DNA of 64,000 nucleotides from Ignavibacteria bacterium (GTDB lineage Bacteria; Bacteroidota; Ignavibacteria; Ignavibacteriales; Melioribacteraceae): NCBI GenBank assembly GCA_009773205.1, contig WPAE01000004.1, positions 62,001 to 126,000 of the forward strand, read 5' to 3'. Shown piece by piece: positions 1 to 8,500 of this stretch (position 1 is its first letter; each line of letters starts with the position of its first letter). The notes under the pieces were generated by a model. It saw only the letters and a program-made list of their open reading frames with translations, ran no database searches and was not told where the DNA came from. The position numbers and the translations under genes were made by a program.

Positions 1-1073
1 AGAGCAATTCCATCTTTAATCATTCCTAAGCCATCTTTAGCTTGTGCTGCTGTTGCTTCTGCTTGGTCTGTTTGATGCGCTGTTGTCATCCAATCCCAAA
101 CATTCATACTAAAATTTACACCTGCATCCCAAGTTGCATCAAACTCATTTTGTACAGGCATAATTCTTTGGTTAGGCTTGCTGTAGTAATAATTTCCATA
201 TAAACTTACCTGCGGGTACCAAGAAGATTTTGCTAAAGTAATTCCTGCTTCGCTTGCTTTAACTCTTGCATCAGCGGCTTTAACTTCGGCTCTGTTTGTG
301 GCAGCGTCAAAAATTAATTTGTCAAGATCATCATAACTTGCTTCGGTTAAACGCGCAGAAGATGCTACCGTTATTTGTGTGTTAAGAGATATCCCTATTG
401 TGCTGTTGAGAGCAACCATAGCAAGTGTAACAGCATTTTCTGCTTCCATCTGCCGGTACATTACATTCGATAGCTGCACTTCCAATTTCAAAACATCATT
501 CTTTGTCAGCATTCCATTTTTTACAAGATTATTAGCATCTTCCAAATGAGCTTTAACTTGGTCAACAGTTTCATCCATCACTTTTTTGAATTGCGAAGCT
601 TTGTATAAACTCCAATAAGCATTTTTGATGTTAAATATCAGATCGCTCTTCTCTTTGTTGTATTCTTCATTAGTTGCGTTAGAAAGTTGTTCGTTCAGTT
701 CGAGATTACCAAGCAGGCGGAATCCGGTAAACAAAGGCTGTGCAAAAGTTGCCTGCGCACCCCAACTATCAAAAATCCCTGGCGCAATTGGAAATGAACC
801 GAACGGGGTAGAAATAACAAAAGGATCAACTTCGCTTAGCCTTGTATAACGCGCGTTAAATTTAAGCGAGGGCAGTCTTAGCGCATTTGCTTCTTTTACT
901 TTTGCTTCTGCACCCTTAACTTTCATCAATGATGAGTGAAGTATTTTACTGTTCTGCAATCCGGTTTCTATTGCATGCTCAACGGTAAGCAAAATTTTTT
1001 CTTGTGCAGTTACAATAGAAGCGGCTGTAAAAACGAGTAATATAACCGCTGCTTTAATTTTATTTAATATCAT
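1..1073 (-). CDS. TolC-family outer-membrane efflux protein (3' end outside window)
   Basis: Reading the minus strand from an ATG at 1073 gives about 357 codons with no stop before the window edge, so the C-terminus is missing. The product starts with a signal peptide (hydrophobic stretch ILLVFTAASIVTA, then QE), followed by TolC-like text: VEHAIETGLQNSKIL near the N-terminus, LPSLKFNARYTRLSEV, and long helices around ENAVTLAMVALNSTIGI. TolC proteins are trimeric outer-membrane ducts for tripartite efflux or type I secretion. It lies 18 bp after the TetR gene on the same strand, so the two are probably co-transcribed; fusion-protein and pump genes would be expected beyond the edge. A paralogous TetR-TolC pair sits at 48743-50607. 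Family is clear; the substrate is not. Confidence 0.88.
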   Translation of the reverse strand, partial: MILNKIKAAVILLVFTAASIVTAQEKILLTVEHAIETGLQNSKILHSSLMKVKGAEAKVKEANALRLPSLKFNARYTRLSEVDPFVISTPFGSFPIAPGIFDSWGAQATFAQPLFTGFRLLGNLELNEQLSNATNEEYNKEKSDLIFNIKNAYWSLYKASQFKKVMDETVDQVKAHLEDANNLVKNGMLTKNDVLKLEVQLSNVMYRQMEAENAVTLAMVALNSTIGISLNTQITVASSARLTEASYDDLDKLIFDAATNRAEVKAADARVKASEAGITLAKSSWYPQVSLYGNYYYSKPNQRIMPVQNEFDATWDAGVNFSMNVWDWMTTAHQTDQAEATAAQAKDGLGMIKDGIA

Positions 1074-1091
1074 AAATTTGATTCTCCCTAC

Positions 1092-1700
1092 TTATATTGA
1101 TTTATAATTTTCTCTTCCTGCGGCTGTAAATATTCCCTCAAACAAAATTTTTAATATGTCTCGGAAGGCTTGATCTGCAGAGACAGGCAGCTTTGCAAGT
1201 ACTTTGGGATTTAGTAAGCTTTGAATGGAAGCCACATAAGCTGCAACCACAACATCGTTATTAATATCCGACCGAAAAATTCCATCTTCAATTCCATCTT
1301 CAATTAGTTTAGAAAGATGTTTGTGAGCTTTTTTAGATCGAAATTCTTCTATATCGCACCAAATAGCTGGGTGGCTTTTCATTAAATCGTGAACCATTGG
1401 TTCTTCAAGTTTTGCAGCTTGTTTAGCAATAAAATTCATGAACTCTTTAAGCTTTTCTATGAAAGTAATGTTTTGTCTCGACATCAGTCCTTCTATAAAT
1501 GCATCAACTTCGCACTTATGTGTATGTATAAGTTCTTTAAGAACATGCTCTTTGTTTGAAAAGTATTTGTACAGTGTTTTTTTGCTTATTCCAAGCTCAT
1601 ATGAAATTTCTTCCATTGTAACCTTTGAAAAGCCAAACTTGCGGAACAATTCATCTGCTTTTTGAACTATACGTTGTTTTATCTCTTTTTCCTCATTCAT
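1092..1700 (-). CDS. TetR/AcrR-family transcriptional regulator
   Basis: About 202 residues. The N-terminal helix-turn-helix is clear (ELFRKFGFSKVTMEEISYELGISKKTLYKYFSNKEHVL), followed by an all-helical ligand domain of the usual length. An in-frame GTG at 1706 abuts the AGGAG (1707-1711), which is too close; the ATG at 1700 is spaced about 7 nt from it and is my choice. The gene precedes a tolC-like gene on the same strand. A perfect 12-bp inverted repeat lies upstream at 1752-1787 and is the probable operator, giving autoregulation. It resembles the regulator at 48743-49351 in its DNA-binding region (SKKT(L/I)YKYF shared). The ligand cannot be told from sequence. Confidence 0.9.
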   Translation of the reverse strand: MNEEKEIKQRIVQKADELFRKFGFSKVTMEEISYELGISKKTLYKYFSNKEHVLKELIHTHKCEVDAFIEGLMSRQNITFIEKLKEFMNFIAKQAAKLEEPMVHDLMKSHPAIWCDIEEFRSKKAHKHLSKLIEDGIEDGIFRSDINNDVVVAAYVASIQSLLNPKVLAKLPVSADQAFRDILKILFEGIFTAAGRENYKSI

Positions 1701-1751
1701 TCTCACTCTCCTTTTAATTAATTATCAACACAAATAGCTCGTTAACAGTTC

Positions 1752-1787
1752 CATTGGAAACGATATGTGTTTTAGTCGTTTCCAATG
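1752..1787. promoter_or_regulatory. Probable TetR operator, perfect 12-bp inverted repeat
   Basis: CATTGGAAACGA (1752-1763) and TCGTTTCCAATG (1776-1787) are exact reverse complements with a 12-nt spacer. The repeat is about 50 bp upstream of the TetR start. The core half-site TTGGAAAC recurs in the promoter of the second TetR-TolC operon (48706-48713). Operator role is inferred from position and symmetry. Confidence 0.7.
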
Positions 1788-1906
1788 CAGCATAAGTTCC
1801 CATATTTTAAAAATAATTGTTCAAAAAATGCAATTACTGTGTTTAGGAGAAATGTCTTATGAATTCTATTTCTCTTTTCCCAAAGAGAAAATATAATGTA
1901 AGGTTA

Positions 1907-2003
1907 GGGTACCTCTAAAAGTTAGCATTTTAAAAATTTTAACGCGGAGTTCACAAAGAAAAAGCAAAGCTCACAAAGGATGTTGATATTTTTAGAGGCA
2001 CCC
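1907..2003. mobile_element. MITE-like element, copy 1
   Basis: The ends are GGGTACCTCTAAAA (1907-1920) and TTTTTAGAGGCACCC (1989-2003), an imperfect terminal inverted repeat. It is flanked by the 4-bp direct repeat GTTA (1903-1906, 2004-2007), which looks like a target-site duplication. No ORF inside. The interior carries CAAAG-periodic sequence (1945-1980). Same family as 2059-2172, 22175-22258, 44222-44294 and 60968-61068. Confidence 0.65.
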
Positions 2004-2058
2004 GTTAGTGTTTGTAACGCCCGTACTCATTAGTTGAGGTTTCATGAATTCTGTTTAA

Positions 2059-2172
2059 TGGCACCTCTAATAACTTCCCTGCCTCGAACGACGCAGTCGG
2101 GCGGCCGTTTTATCAGCGCCTGCTAGCCGCAGGCAGTCTCCATTTTTAAAAAGATAGTTTTTAGAGGTGCCC
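2059..2172. mobile_element. MITE-like element, copy 2
   Basis: Left end TGGCACCTCTAATAA (2059-2073), right end TTTTTAGAGGTGCCC (2158-2172). The interior contains a GCCTGC/GCAGGC hairpin and no ORF. Flanks are TTAA on the left and TTGC on the right, so no target duplication survives. It ends 17 bp from the stop of the tyrosine recombinase gene. Confidence 0.6.
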
Positions 2173-2189
2173 TTGCGTAACTCAAGTGA

Positions 2190-3011
2190 TTAAAAAGAAT
2201 CAAATGGATTATTAATTTTTGTTAGCTGTGTTTTGCTAATCTGTGTATAAAGCAGAGTAGTTTTAATATCCTTATGCCCCAGCAATTTCTGAATTATTGA
2301 AATATCGGTGCCCTGTTCCAGCAAGTGTGTTGCGTAAGAATGACGTAAAGAGTGCACGGATATACTCTTTTTTATTTTCGACTTAGCTAATGCTGTTTTT
2401 AGTATTGCCTGGATACTACGAGCTGAATAATATTTTTGAATTTGCCCCTCGAACAAAAATTCTTTCGGTTTATACTCTTTATAGTATTCTCTTAACAAAA
2501 GAAGCATTTTATTTGAAAGCGGAACATAGCGGTCTTTATTACCTTTTGACTGCACAATTTTAATCATCATCCGTTTAGAGTCTATATCGCTTACTTTAAG
2601 ATTTACACATTCGCTAATGCGCAAACCACACGAGTAAATGAGGGAGATAATGGTTTTATGTTTAAGGTTGTCTATCTTTTCAATAATTGTTTTAATCTCA
2701 TCAATACATAAAACATCGGGCAGTTTTCTCTCTTTTCTATAGCCGCGCAAAAAATCGCTGGTTAAATTTTGCTTAAAGATTACTTCCGAATAAAGCCTAA
2801 CAGCCATTACAGAATTTTTAATGTGGCTAAAGGAAAGTTTTTTTTCTTTAAGATGGAGGGCAAATTTGTATAAAGAATCTTGCGTGGGCTTAAGCAAACC
2901 GGAAAAATTGGTGTGTTGAATAACAGCTTTTAAGTATATTTTTATTGTTTGAGACGAATAGTTCCGTAAAGAAAGGACTTCCCGCAACAAATCAATTTTA
3001 TTAGAATCCAC
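2190..3011 (-). CDS. Compact tyrosine recombinase (integrase) next to a cassette array
   Basis: 273 residues from a GTG at 3011, with AAGGAG 9 nt upstream. An N-terminal SAM-like core-binding domain (about 1-95) is followed by the catalytic domain. Visible catalytic residues are Arg131 (CGLRISE), Lys156 (QSKGNKDR), His220-x-x-Arg223 (HSLRHSYATHLLEQG), His246 (LLGHKD) and Tyr255 (LLYTQIS), so it should be active. Arg131 to His220 is 89 residues: close to XerD (Arg148-His244) and much shorter than IntI1 (Arg146-His277), so the IntI-specific insertion is absent. The C-terminal NPFD resembles the xPLD tail seen in some integron and Bacteroidetes recombinases. It points away from two ORFs that end in attC-like sites, the orientation of an integron integrase. 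XerC/D housekeeping function is unlikely in this context. Confidence 0.9.
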   Translation of the reverse strand: MDSNKIDLLREVLSLRNYSSQTIKIYLKAVIQHTNFSGLLKPTQDSLYKFALHLKEKKLSFSHIKNSVMAVRLYSEVIFKQNLTSDFLRGYRKERKLPDVLCIDEIKTIIEKIDNLKHKTIISLIYSCGLRISECVNLKVSDIDSKRMMIKIVQSKGNKDRYVPLSNKMLLLLREYYKEYKPKEFLFEGQIQKYYSARSIQAILKTALAKSKIKKSISVHSLRHSYATHLLEQGTDISIIQKLLGHKDIKTTLLYTQISKTQLTKINNPFDSF

Positions 3012-3095
3012 TCTATATAACTCCTTATTTAGTGGTTTACCCGCAGTAAAGTTACTAAAATAATTTGTTTTAACTATACTTACAGTAAGTAATTA

Positions 3096-3120
3096 GTTAG
3101 TGGCAAGTTTAACACGACAC
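3096..3120 (+). promoter_or_regulatory. attI-like junction / 5' boundary of cassette 1
   Basis: GTTAGTGGCAAGTTTAAC at 3096-3113 resembles the right half of the attC-like site at 3863-3880 (GTTGGTAGCAAGTGTAAC). GTTAGTGG is the exact reverse complement of the R''-like box CCACTAAC at 3737-3744. A 13-nt palindrome (3078-3090) and a partial repeat TTTAGTGG (3028-3035) lie between it and the recombinase start. This fits a crossover site G^TT, but recombination is inferred. Confidence 0.55.
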
Positions 3121-3130
3121 AACCAACAGA

Positions 3131-3730
3131 ATGAATTACAAAGAAATTGCCGAAATAATTATTGGACTGAAAAATGCAGACTTGGAGTTTCGGGACAAAC
3201 TTATTCAAAGCGGACAACTAAGTGACGGATATAACGAAGAAATGAAAGAATTGCACAACAGAAACGCAAAAACCTTAAACGAAATAATTGACAAAATTGG
3301 CTATCCAACAACCGAAAAAGTAGGTGAAGAAGCAAGTGAAGCAACTTGGTTGGTTATACAACATTCTATCGGACAACCTGACTTTATGAAAAAGTGCGTA
3401 AAACTGTTAGAAGTTGCTGTTAGTGAAAACAAAGCAAACTCAAAGAACTTGGCTTACTTAACTGACCGAGTGGCTGTATTTGAAGGAAAACCACAACCTT
3501 ACGGAACTCAATTTGACTGGGACGAGAACGGAGAATTAAGTCCAAATCATTTTGACGACTTAGAAAAAGTAAATCAAAGAAGAAAATCTGTTGGACTTAA
3601 TTCACTTGAAGAACAAACAAATATTATACGAATACAAGCAAAAAGCGAAAAACAATCGCCACCGACAGACTTTGAAAAACGAAAACAAGAAATTGAAAAA
3701 TGGAAGAAAACAGTTGGTTGGACAAAATAA
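3131..3730 (+). CDS. DUF6624-like protein, cassette 1
   Basis: 199 residues. The text GYPTTEKVGEEASEATWLVIQHS, then FMKKC, AYLTDRVAVFEGKPQPYGTQFDW and a late R(R)xxVGLxxLEE match the pattern I associate with the DUF6624 family, whose biochemical role is unknown. No signal peptide or membrane segment. No Shine-Dalgarno sequence precedes the ATG. All 11 aspartates are encoded by GAC, whereas neighbouring housekeeping genes favour GAT, which suggests recent transfer. The ORF is flanked by an attI-like junction (3096) and an attC-like site (3737-3870) and lacks its own visible promoter, as a gene cassette would. Family call is from memory of motifs. Confidence 0.75.
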   Translation: MNYKEIAEIIIGLKNADLEFRDKLIQSGQLSDGYNEEMKELHNRNAKTLNEIIDKIGYPTTEKVGEEASEATWLVIQHSIGQPDFMKKCVKLLEVAVSENKANSKNLAYLTDRVAVFEGKPQPYGTQFDWDENGELSPNHFDDLEKVNQRRKSVGLNSLEEQTNIIRIQAKSEKQSPPTDFEKRKQEIEKWKKTVGWTK

Positions 3731-3736
3731 AACCAG

Positions 3737-3870
3737 CCACTAACAGCCGTTTGCCTCAATGGGGGCTGACGTGGTTAAATCAAGTGCAGTGCTTCTATCA
3801 ACATTTGTGCTTGGTTGACAGTGAAGTGCTCCGAAATCGCCAACTTCTTAAACCCGCAAACCGTTGGTAG
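3737..3870 (+). repeat. attC-like recombination site 1
   Basis: The outer arms CCACTAACAGCCGTTTGC (3737-3754) and GCAAACCGTTGGTAG (3856-3870) pair imperfectly, with an unpaired A as in attC sites. The interior shares blocks with the second site at 4868-4988: GTGCTTCTAT, GGTTGACAGT and AGTGCTCCGAAA. At 134 bp it is within the long range of attC lengths. The R' motif is GTTGGTA rather than the textbook GTTRRRY. Sits 7 bp after the DUF6624 ORF. Confidence 0.65.
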
Positions 3871-3916
3871 CAAGTGTAACAGACGACAGAACGCATAAAC
3901 AACCAAACATTTAAAA

Positions 3917-4855
3917 ATGGACAAAAAAGAAACAATGAAAGCAGTTATTTGCACGAAATACGGATTACCAGAGGTCTTAAAAATACAAGTTGTCGATAAA
4001 CCAATTCCAAAAGACAACGAAATACTTATCAAAATAGTCGCAACAGCAGTAAATTCAGGCGATGTAAGAGTTAGAGGACTTAAAGTTGAAGGATTTATGA
4101 AAATAATTATGCGATTGGTTTTGGGATTTTCTAAACCAAGAAAATCTATTTTAGGAACTGTATATTCTGGAATTGTTGAAAGCAAAGGCAATAAGGTTTC
4201 AACGTTTAAAGAAGGAGACAAAGTCTTTGGTATGACGGGCTTTGATTTTGGAACTTATGCAGAATATATTGCCGTAAAAGAAAATGGGAATGTTGCTTAT
4301 ATGCCAGAAAATGCAAATTTTGAAGAAGCCGTTTCCTTAATATTTGGTGGACAAACTGCAATTTATTTTTTAGAAAAATCCAAAATATCAGAAAAGTTAG
4401 AACCAAAAGTTTTAATTATTGGCGCAACAGGTTCTGTCGGTTCAGCAGCAACACAAATGGCTAAGTACTATGGATCTGATGTTACGGTAGTTTGTAGTTC
4501 AGAGGGTAAATTCTTAGTAGAAAGTTTAGGAGTTTCAAAAATTATTCTATACGACAAAGAGGATTTCAGTAAACAAAACAGAAAATTTGATTTTATCTTT
4601 GATGCTGTTGGTAAAACATCCAAGAAACAATGTGAGAAACTTTTAGCAAAGGGAGGTATTTATAAAACCGTTGGAGGTTTAGAATATGCGTCAGAATCTC
4701 AAAAACAATTAGTGTTAATCAAAGAGCTTTATGAAAAAGGCAAATTAAAAGCTATAATTGATAAGACATTTTCATTTGACAAAGTGGTTGATGCTCACAA
4801 ATATGTTGATACTGGCAGAAAAAAGGGGAATGTAATTTTGAAAATAAACGAATGA
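3917..4855 (+). CDS. Zinc-free MDR-family NAD(P)H quinone oxidoreductase-like enzyme, cassette 2
   Basis: 312 residues of the medium-chain dehydrogenase/reductase superfamily. The GroES-like N-terminal half includes EILIKIVATAVNSGDVRVRG and LGTVYSGIVESKG; the Rossmann half carries VLIIGATGSVGSAATQMAKYYGSDVTVV, the dinucleotide-binding motif. The cysteine/histidine ligands of zinc-dependent alcohol dehydrogenases are absent, so a quinone- or enone-reducing enzyme is more likely than an alcohol dehydrogenase. An alternative ATG lies at 3935; there is no clear ribosome-binding site. It begins 46 bp after attC-like site 1 and ends 12 bp before site 2, so it forms the second cassette. The physiological substrate is unknown. 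Confidence 0.85.
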   Translation: MDKKETMKAVICTKYGLPEVLKIQVVDKPIPKDNEILIKIVATAVNSGDVRVRGLKVEGFMKIIMRLVLGFSKPRKSILGTVYSGIVESKGNKVSTFKEGDKVFGMTGFDFGTYAEYIAVKENGNVAYMPENANFEEAVSLIFGGQTAIYFLEKSKISEKLEPKVLIIGATGSVGSAATQMAKYYGSDVTVVCSSEGKFLVESLGVSKIILYDKEDFSKQNRKFDFIFDAVGKTSKKQCEKLLAKGGIYKTVGGLEYASESQKQLVLIKELYEKGKLKAIIDKTFSFDKVVDAHKYVDTGRKKGNVILKINE

Positions 4856-4867
4856 CAAGAACACCAG

Positions 4868-4988
4868 CCACCAACACGGGTTTTGCGTCAGGCGGGGTAA
4901 AGTGCAAACTTGGAGCTTTGTGCTTCTATTCAAGTGTGGTGCAGGTTGACAGTTTAGTGCTCCGAAACCCGCCAGAACGCAAAGCCCG
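4868..4988 (+). repeat. attC-like recombination site 2, right end degenerate
   Basis: The left box CCACCAAC (4868-4875) is the reverse complement of GTTGGTGG and matches the cassette's own 5' end GTTGGTAG (3863-3870) at 7 of 8 positions. Inner arms CGGGTTTTGCGT (4877-4888) and AACGCAAAGCCCG (4976-4988) pair, continuing into GGCGGG. After the terminal G at 4988 the sequence is AAAACGATG, not a TT-starting R' box, so the array appears truncated here. Confidence 0.6.
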
Positions 4989-4992
4989 AAAA

Positions 4993-5034
4993 CGATGTGG
5001 CGAAATCGCCCTTCGGGACTCTTTCGCCACATCG
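4993..5034. repeat. Long perfect hairpin at the array end
   Basis: CGATGTGGCGAAA (4993-5005) and TTTCGCCACATCG (5022-5034) are perfect 13-bp arms around a 16-nt loop that itself contains CCCTTCGGGA. No T-tract follows on the plus strand. It directly abuts the next hairpin at 5034-5060. Confidence 0.6.
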
Positions 5035-5060
5035 TGGCGGCAGCTTAACTGCCATACCAC
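5034..5060 (-). terminator. Hairpin after the haem-binding gene
   Basis: GTGG-c-GGCAG (5034-5043) pairs with CTGCC-ata-CCAC (5049-5060). It touches the stop codon (5060-5062) of the minus-strand haem-binding gene and may end its transcript. There is no strong T-run, so terminator function is uncertain. Confidence 0.35.
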
Positions 5061-5488
5061 TAAAACTTTTCTCCCTTTGACCAGCTTTTGATAAGCTGTA
5101 ACTGCTCAGGGGTTAATTTTGCTTTTGGATGGAGCCAAGTATAATGGCTGATTGGCATATTACCTCTTTCAATCTCTTCCCAAATTTCTTTTTTGTACTC
5201 TTTTTGTTTTGGAGTGAACAGGTTTCCCCAAGTTGAAAAGTTTAAGTGCCTTCGCCCATCGTTAACATGATTTGTAATTAAAAAACTTACTGGCGCTACT
5301 TTGCTGTACCAAGGCCACTTTGTTTCGTTCGAGTGGCAATCGTAGCAAGCATCTTTCAAAATTTTTTTTACTTCGGCTGAGGCTAACAGTTCTTTAGTTA
5401 CAGGCGGATTAGTTCTTTCTACTTCTATGAATTGAATTCCTACTAAAGCTAACAACAAACCCCATTTTATTACTCTGGAAATTCTCAC
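5060..5488 (-). CDS. Haem-binding-domain protein (Haem_bd family), membrane anchored
   Basis: 142 residues from a GTG with AGGAGG 4 nt upstream. An N-terminal hydrophobic segment (about residues 8-20) is a signal anchor. A c-type haem motif CYDCH (Cys48, Cys51, His52) is followed by SNETKWPWYSKVAPVSFLITNHVNDGRRHLNFSTW, typical of the Haem_bd family. The conserved C-terminal stretch GNMPISHYTWLHPKAKLT could supply an axial methionine. These proteins face the periplasm; their electron partner is unknown. It lies 18 bp downstream of mfd on the same strand, probably the last gene of that transcript. Confidence 0.85.
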   Translation of the reverse strand: MRISRVIKWGLLLALVGIQFIEVERTNPPVTKELLASAEVKKILKDACYDCHSNETKWPWYSKVAPVSFLITNHVNDGRRHLNFSTWGNLFTPKQKEYKKEIWEEIERGNMPISHYTWLHPKAKLTPEQLQLIKSWSKGEKF

Positions 5489-5506
5489 TTGTCCTCCTGT
5501 GATGTT

Positions 5507-8500
5507 TTACTTTGTGTTTGTAAGTACTTTAGCAACCACCTCTGTAATTTCCTTGCAGAATGAAATCAAGAATTCTAAAACCATTTCAGGCGAATTAGGC
5601 TTGCTCTGTATTTCCAGCTTAAGCGTTTCATTCGTCTGTACAAATTTAATCTCTTTAGCGTATTTAGAATTTATAAAGGTCAATAACGGCACAAACTGAT
5701 TTTGATAGAAATTTTCTCTATCACCTTTAGGCAGAACAACAATTACTTTTTGTTTTTGAATTATAATTCTCTCCAGAAGAGCAAAAGAAGCGTGATACCG
5801 CAGCACAGCAGCTTGAATTAATCTTTCTACAACAAGAGGCGGTTTACCAAACTTATCTCTCATTTCGTCTCGTATTTCATCGAGCTCTTCAATCTTAACA
5901 AGTGTGAATAAAGTAGTATAAAAACTAAGCCTGTCGGATTGATCCGGCATATAAGCATGAGGAATTCCCAGCTCAAAGCAAGCATCAATAGTTGGCTGGC
6001 TGCGCTCCTGCTGGCGCGGTAAATCTTTAAACACTTCTTTGAACTCATCTTGCTTCAATTCTTCTACGGCTTCATCAACCATTTTCATGTAAAGATCAAA
6101 ACCAACGGAGTCTATGTTGCCGCTTTGCTCGGTTCCAAGCAGGTTGCCCGCTCCTCTAATTTCGAGATCGCGCATAGCTAAACTAAATCCTTCGCCAAGG
6201 TCTGTATATTCTTCAATTGCTTGTAATCTTTTAACAGCTTTTTTTGTAATCGCGTTCAAAGATGGAACAAGAAAATAAGCATACGCTTGCCTGTCGCTTC
6301 TTCCAACTCTGCCGCGCAATTGGTGAAGCTCTGCCAAGCCAAATCTATCTGCCCTGTTTACAATAATTGTGTTTACGTTTGGTATATCAAGCCCGCTCTC
6401 AATTATCTTTGTTGAGATTAGCATATGATACTGCTTATTTAGAAACCCATAAATATGTTTTTCCAACTCTGCAGGCTTCATTTTTCCATGAGCAATACAA
6501 ATATTTATTTCGGGAACATATTTTTTAATATAAGCTGCAATTTTTTCTATGGATTGGATTCTATCGTGAACAAAATAAACCTGCCCGTTTCTTCTAATCT
6601 CGTTTAATATCCACTCGCGTACTTTACGAATATCGAATGTGGAAACATTAGTATAAATTGGCTGCCTGTTTGGCGGCGCAGTAGCCATTAGTGATAAATC
6701 TCTTGCGCCAAGAAGAGATAAATTAAGTGTTCTCGGAATTGGAGTGGCGGTTAAAGTAAGTGTATCTACATTAGTTTTGTAAGAACGTAGTTTTTCTTTT
6801 GCCATTACTCCAAAGCGGTGTTCTTCATCAATTATCAGCAATCCCAAATCTTTGAACTTAATATCTTTAGAAAGAAGCCGGTGAGTTCCAACTACAAAGT
6901 CAACTTCACCTTTGAAAACTTTTTCGACTATTTCTTTTTGTTTTATAGTAGATTGAAAACGTGATAATGCTTCTACTCTAACCGGAAATTGAGATAGACG
7001 ATTCTTAAAAGTATTGTAATGCTGCTCGGTTAAAATAGTTGTTGGGGCAAGCAATGCTACTTGCTTTCCGTCGTTCATCGCTTTGAAAGCAGCGCGAACT
7101 GCAATTTCAGTTTTACCGAAACCAACATCGCCGCAGACGAGGCGGTCCATTGGATTTTCTCCTTCCATATCAGCTTTAACTTCTTCGGTAACTTTAGTTT
7201 GATCGGGTGTGTCTTCATACATAAAAGAAGCTTCCAACTCACGCTGCCAAATAGAATCGGCGCTGAATGAAAATCCTTTTGAAGCTTTTCTTTTTGCGTA
7301 AAGAGTAATTAACTCTCGTGCAGCTTCTTTAATTTTAGCTTTAACTTTTTTCTTTGTAGCCTTCCATTCGCTGCCTCCAAGTACAGAAAGTTTAGGGTGA
7401 GCATTATCTTGCGAAGAAAACTTTTTAACAAGCGAGAGATAATTTAGATTGACATAAACTACGCCGCCTTCAGCATAAATAATTTTTATTGATTCCTGCT
7501 CAATATCGCCAATCTTAATTTTTTCTAGCCCGGAATATTGACCAATTCCAAAATTTTCGTGAACTACAAAATCTCCTCGTTTGATTGATGCAAAATCTTT
7601 TACACGTGATTTTCTGTATTTAGCTTTTGTGCTTAGTTTAGTTCTGTAAGGTTTATTGAAGATCTGATAATCTGTAAGAACAAAGATTTTTGAATGTTTA
7701 TCAACGAAACCGCTTTTAATTGGAAGAACTTGCAGCTTAAGTGAGCCAGAATCAAAGATGCTAACTAATTCGGGTTTGAGTTCGCAGAGCAAATCATACA
7801 AGCGTTTGCTTTGAAGTTCGTTTTCAACCGCAATTATAGTTTGAAACAGTTTGTTTGAATAATCAATAATAATATTTGAGAGCAGCTCATAGTTGGAGTT
7901 TATTACAGGTGCATCGCAAAGATTAAGTTGAACGCGTTCATCTTTTTCAAGTGGAGCTTCGATTATCCAACGCGCGTTTTTAATTAATAAATCCTCAAAA
8001 GTAATATTGCCCGCCTCTTGCTCCTGTTCTAGCTTCTGCTCTTGTTCTTGTTCCTCGCCTCGCTCGGTATTAGTCGAAGCGGGTTGCTCAACCTCTTCAT
8101 AAAGTTCTTCTCTAAGCTCCTCATCAATATCATCCGCTTGAATTACTTTGATCTCTTCAGAAGTTTTTAACTGGAAAAGTTCTTTAAGCTCATATTCATC
8201 GGCAAAGATTAGCGGGTCATTTAAATAATCGAAAATGCTGCCACTATTTTCTTTTTCATGTGCCAAAGAAGCGGCAAGAGAAACCCGCTCAAGTCTATCG
8301 GCAGAGCGTTGTGTCTCCGGGTCGAAATGGCGTATAGATTCAATGAAATCACCATCAAACTCTAACCTGTTAGGTTGTTTTTCGCTGTAAGACCAGAAAT
8401 CTATAATAGAACCGCGTACAGCAAAATCGCCTGGCTGCTCAACATATTTATCGCGGTTGTAGTTTATTGTGTAGAAATATTCAATTAAATCATCGTAACC

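Noticed and set aside
625-849. Plus-strand ORF inside the tolC-like gene
   Set aside because: Antisense to a clearly coding TolC reading frame.
2190-5060. Classical class 1-type integron
   Set aside because: The recombinase lacks the IntI-specific segment, R' boxes are GTTRGTR rather than GTTRRRY, and no qacE/sul-type 3' segment or resistance cassette is present. I report it as integron-like only.
4852-5091. Plus-strand ORF across attC-like site 2 and the hairpins
   Set aside because: Composed entirely of folded repeat sequence and array boundary; no family resemblance.
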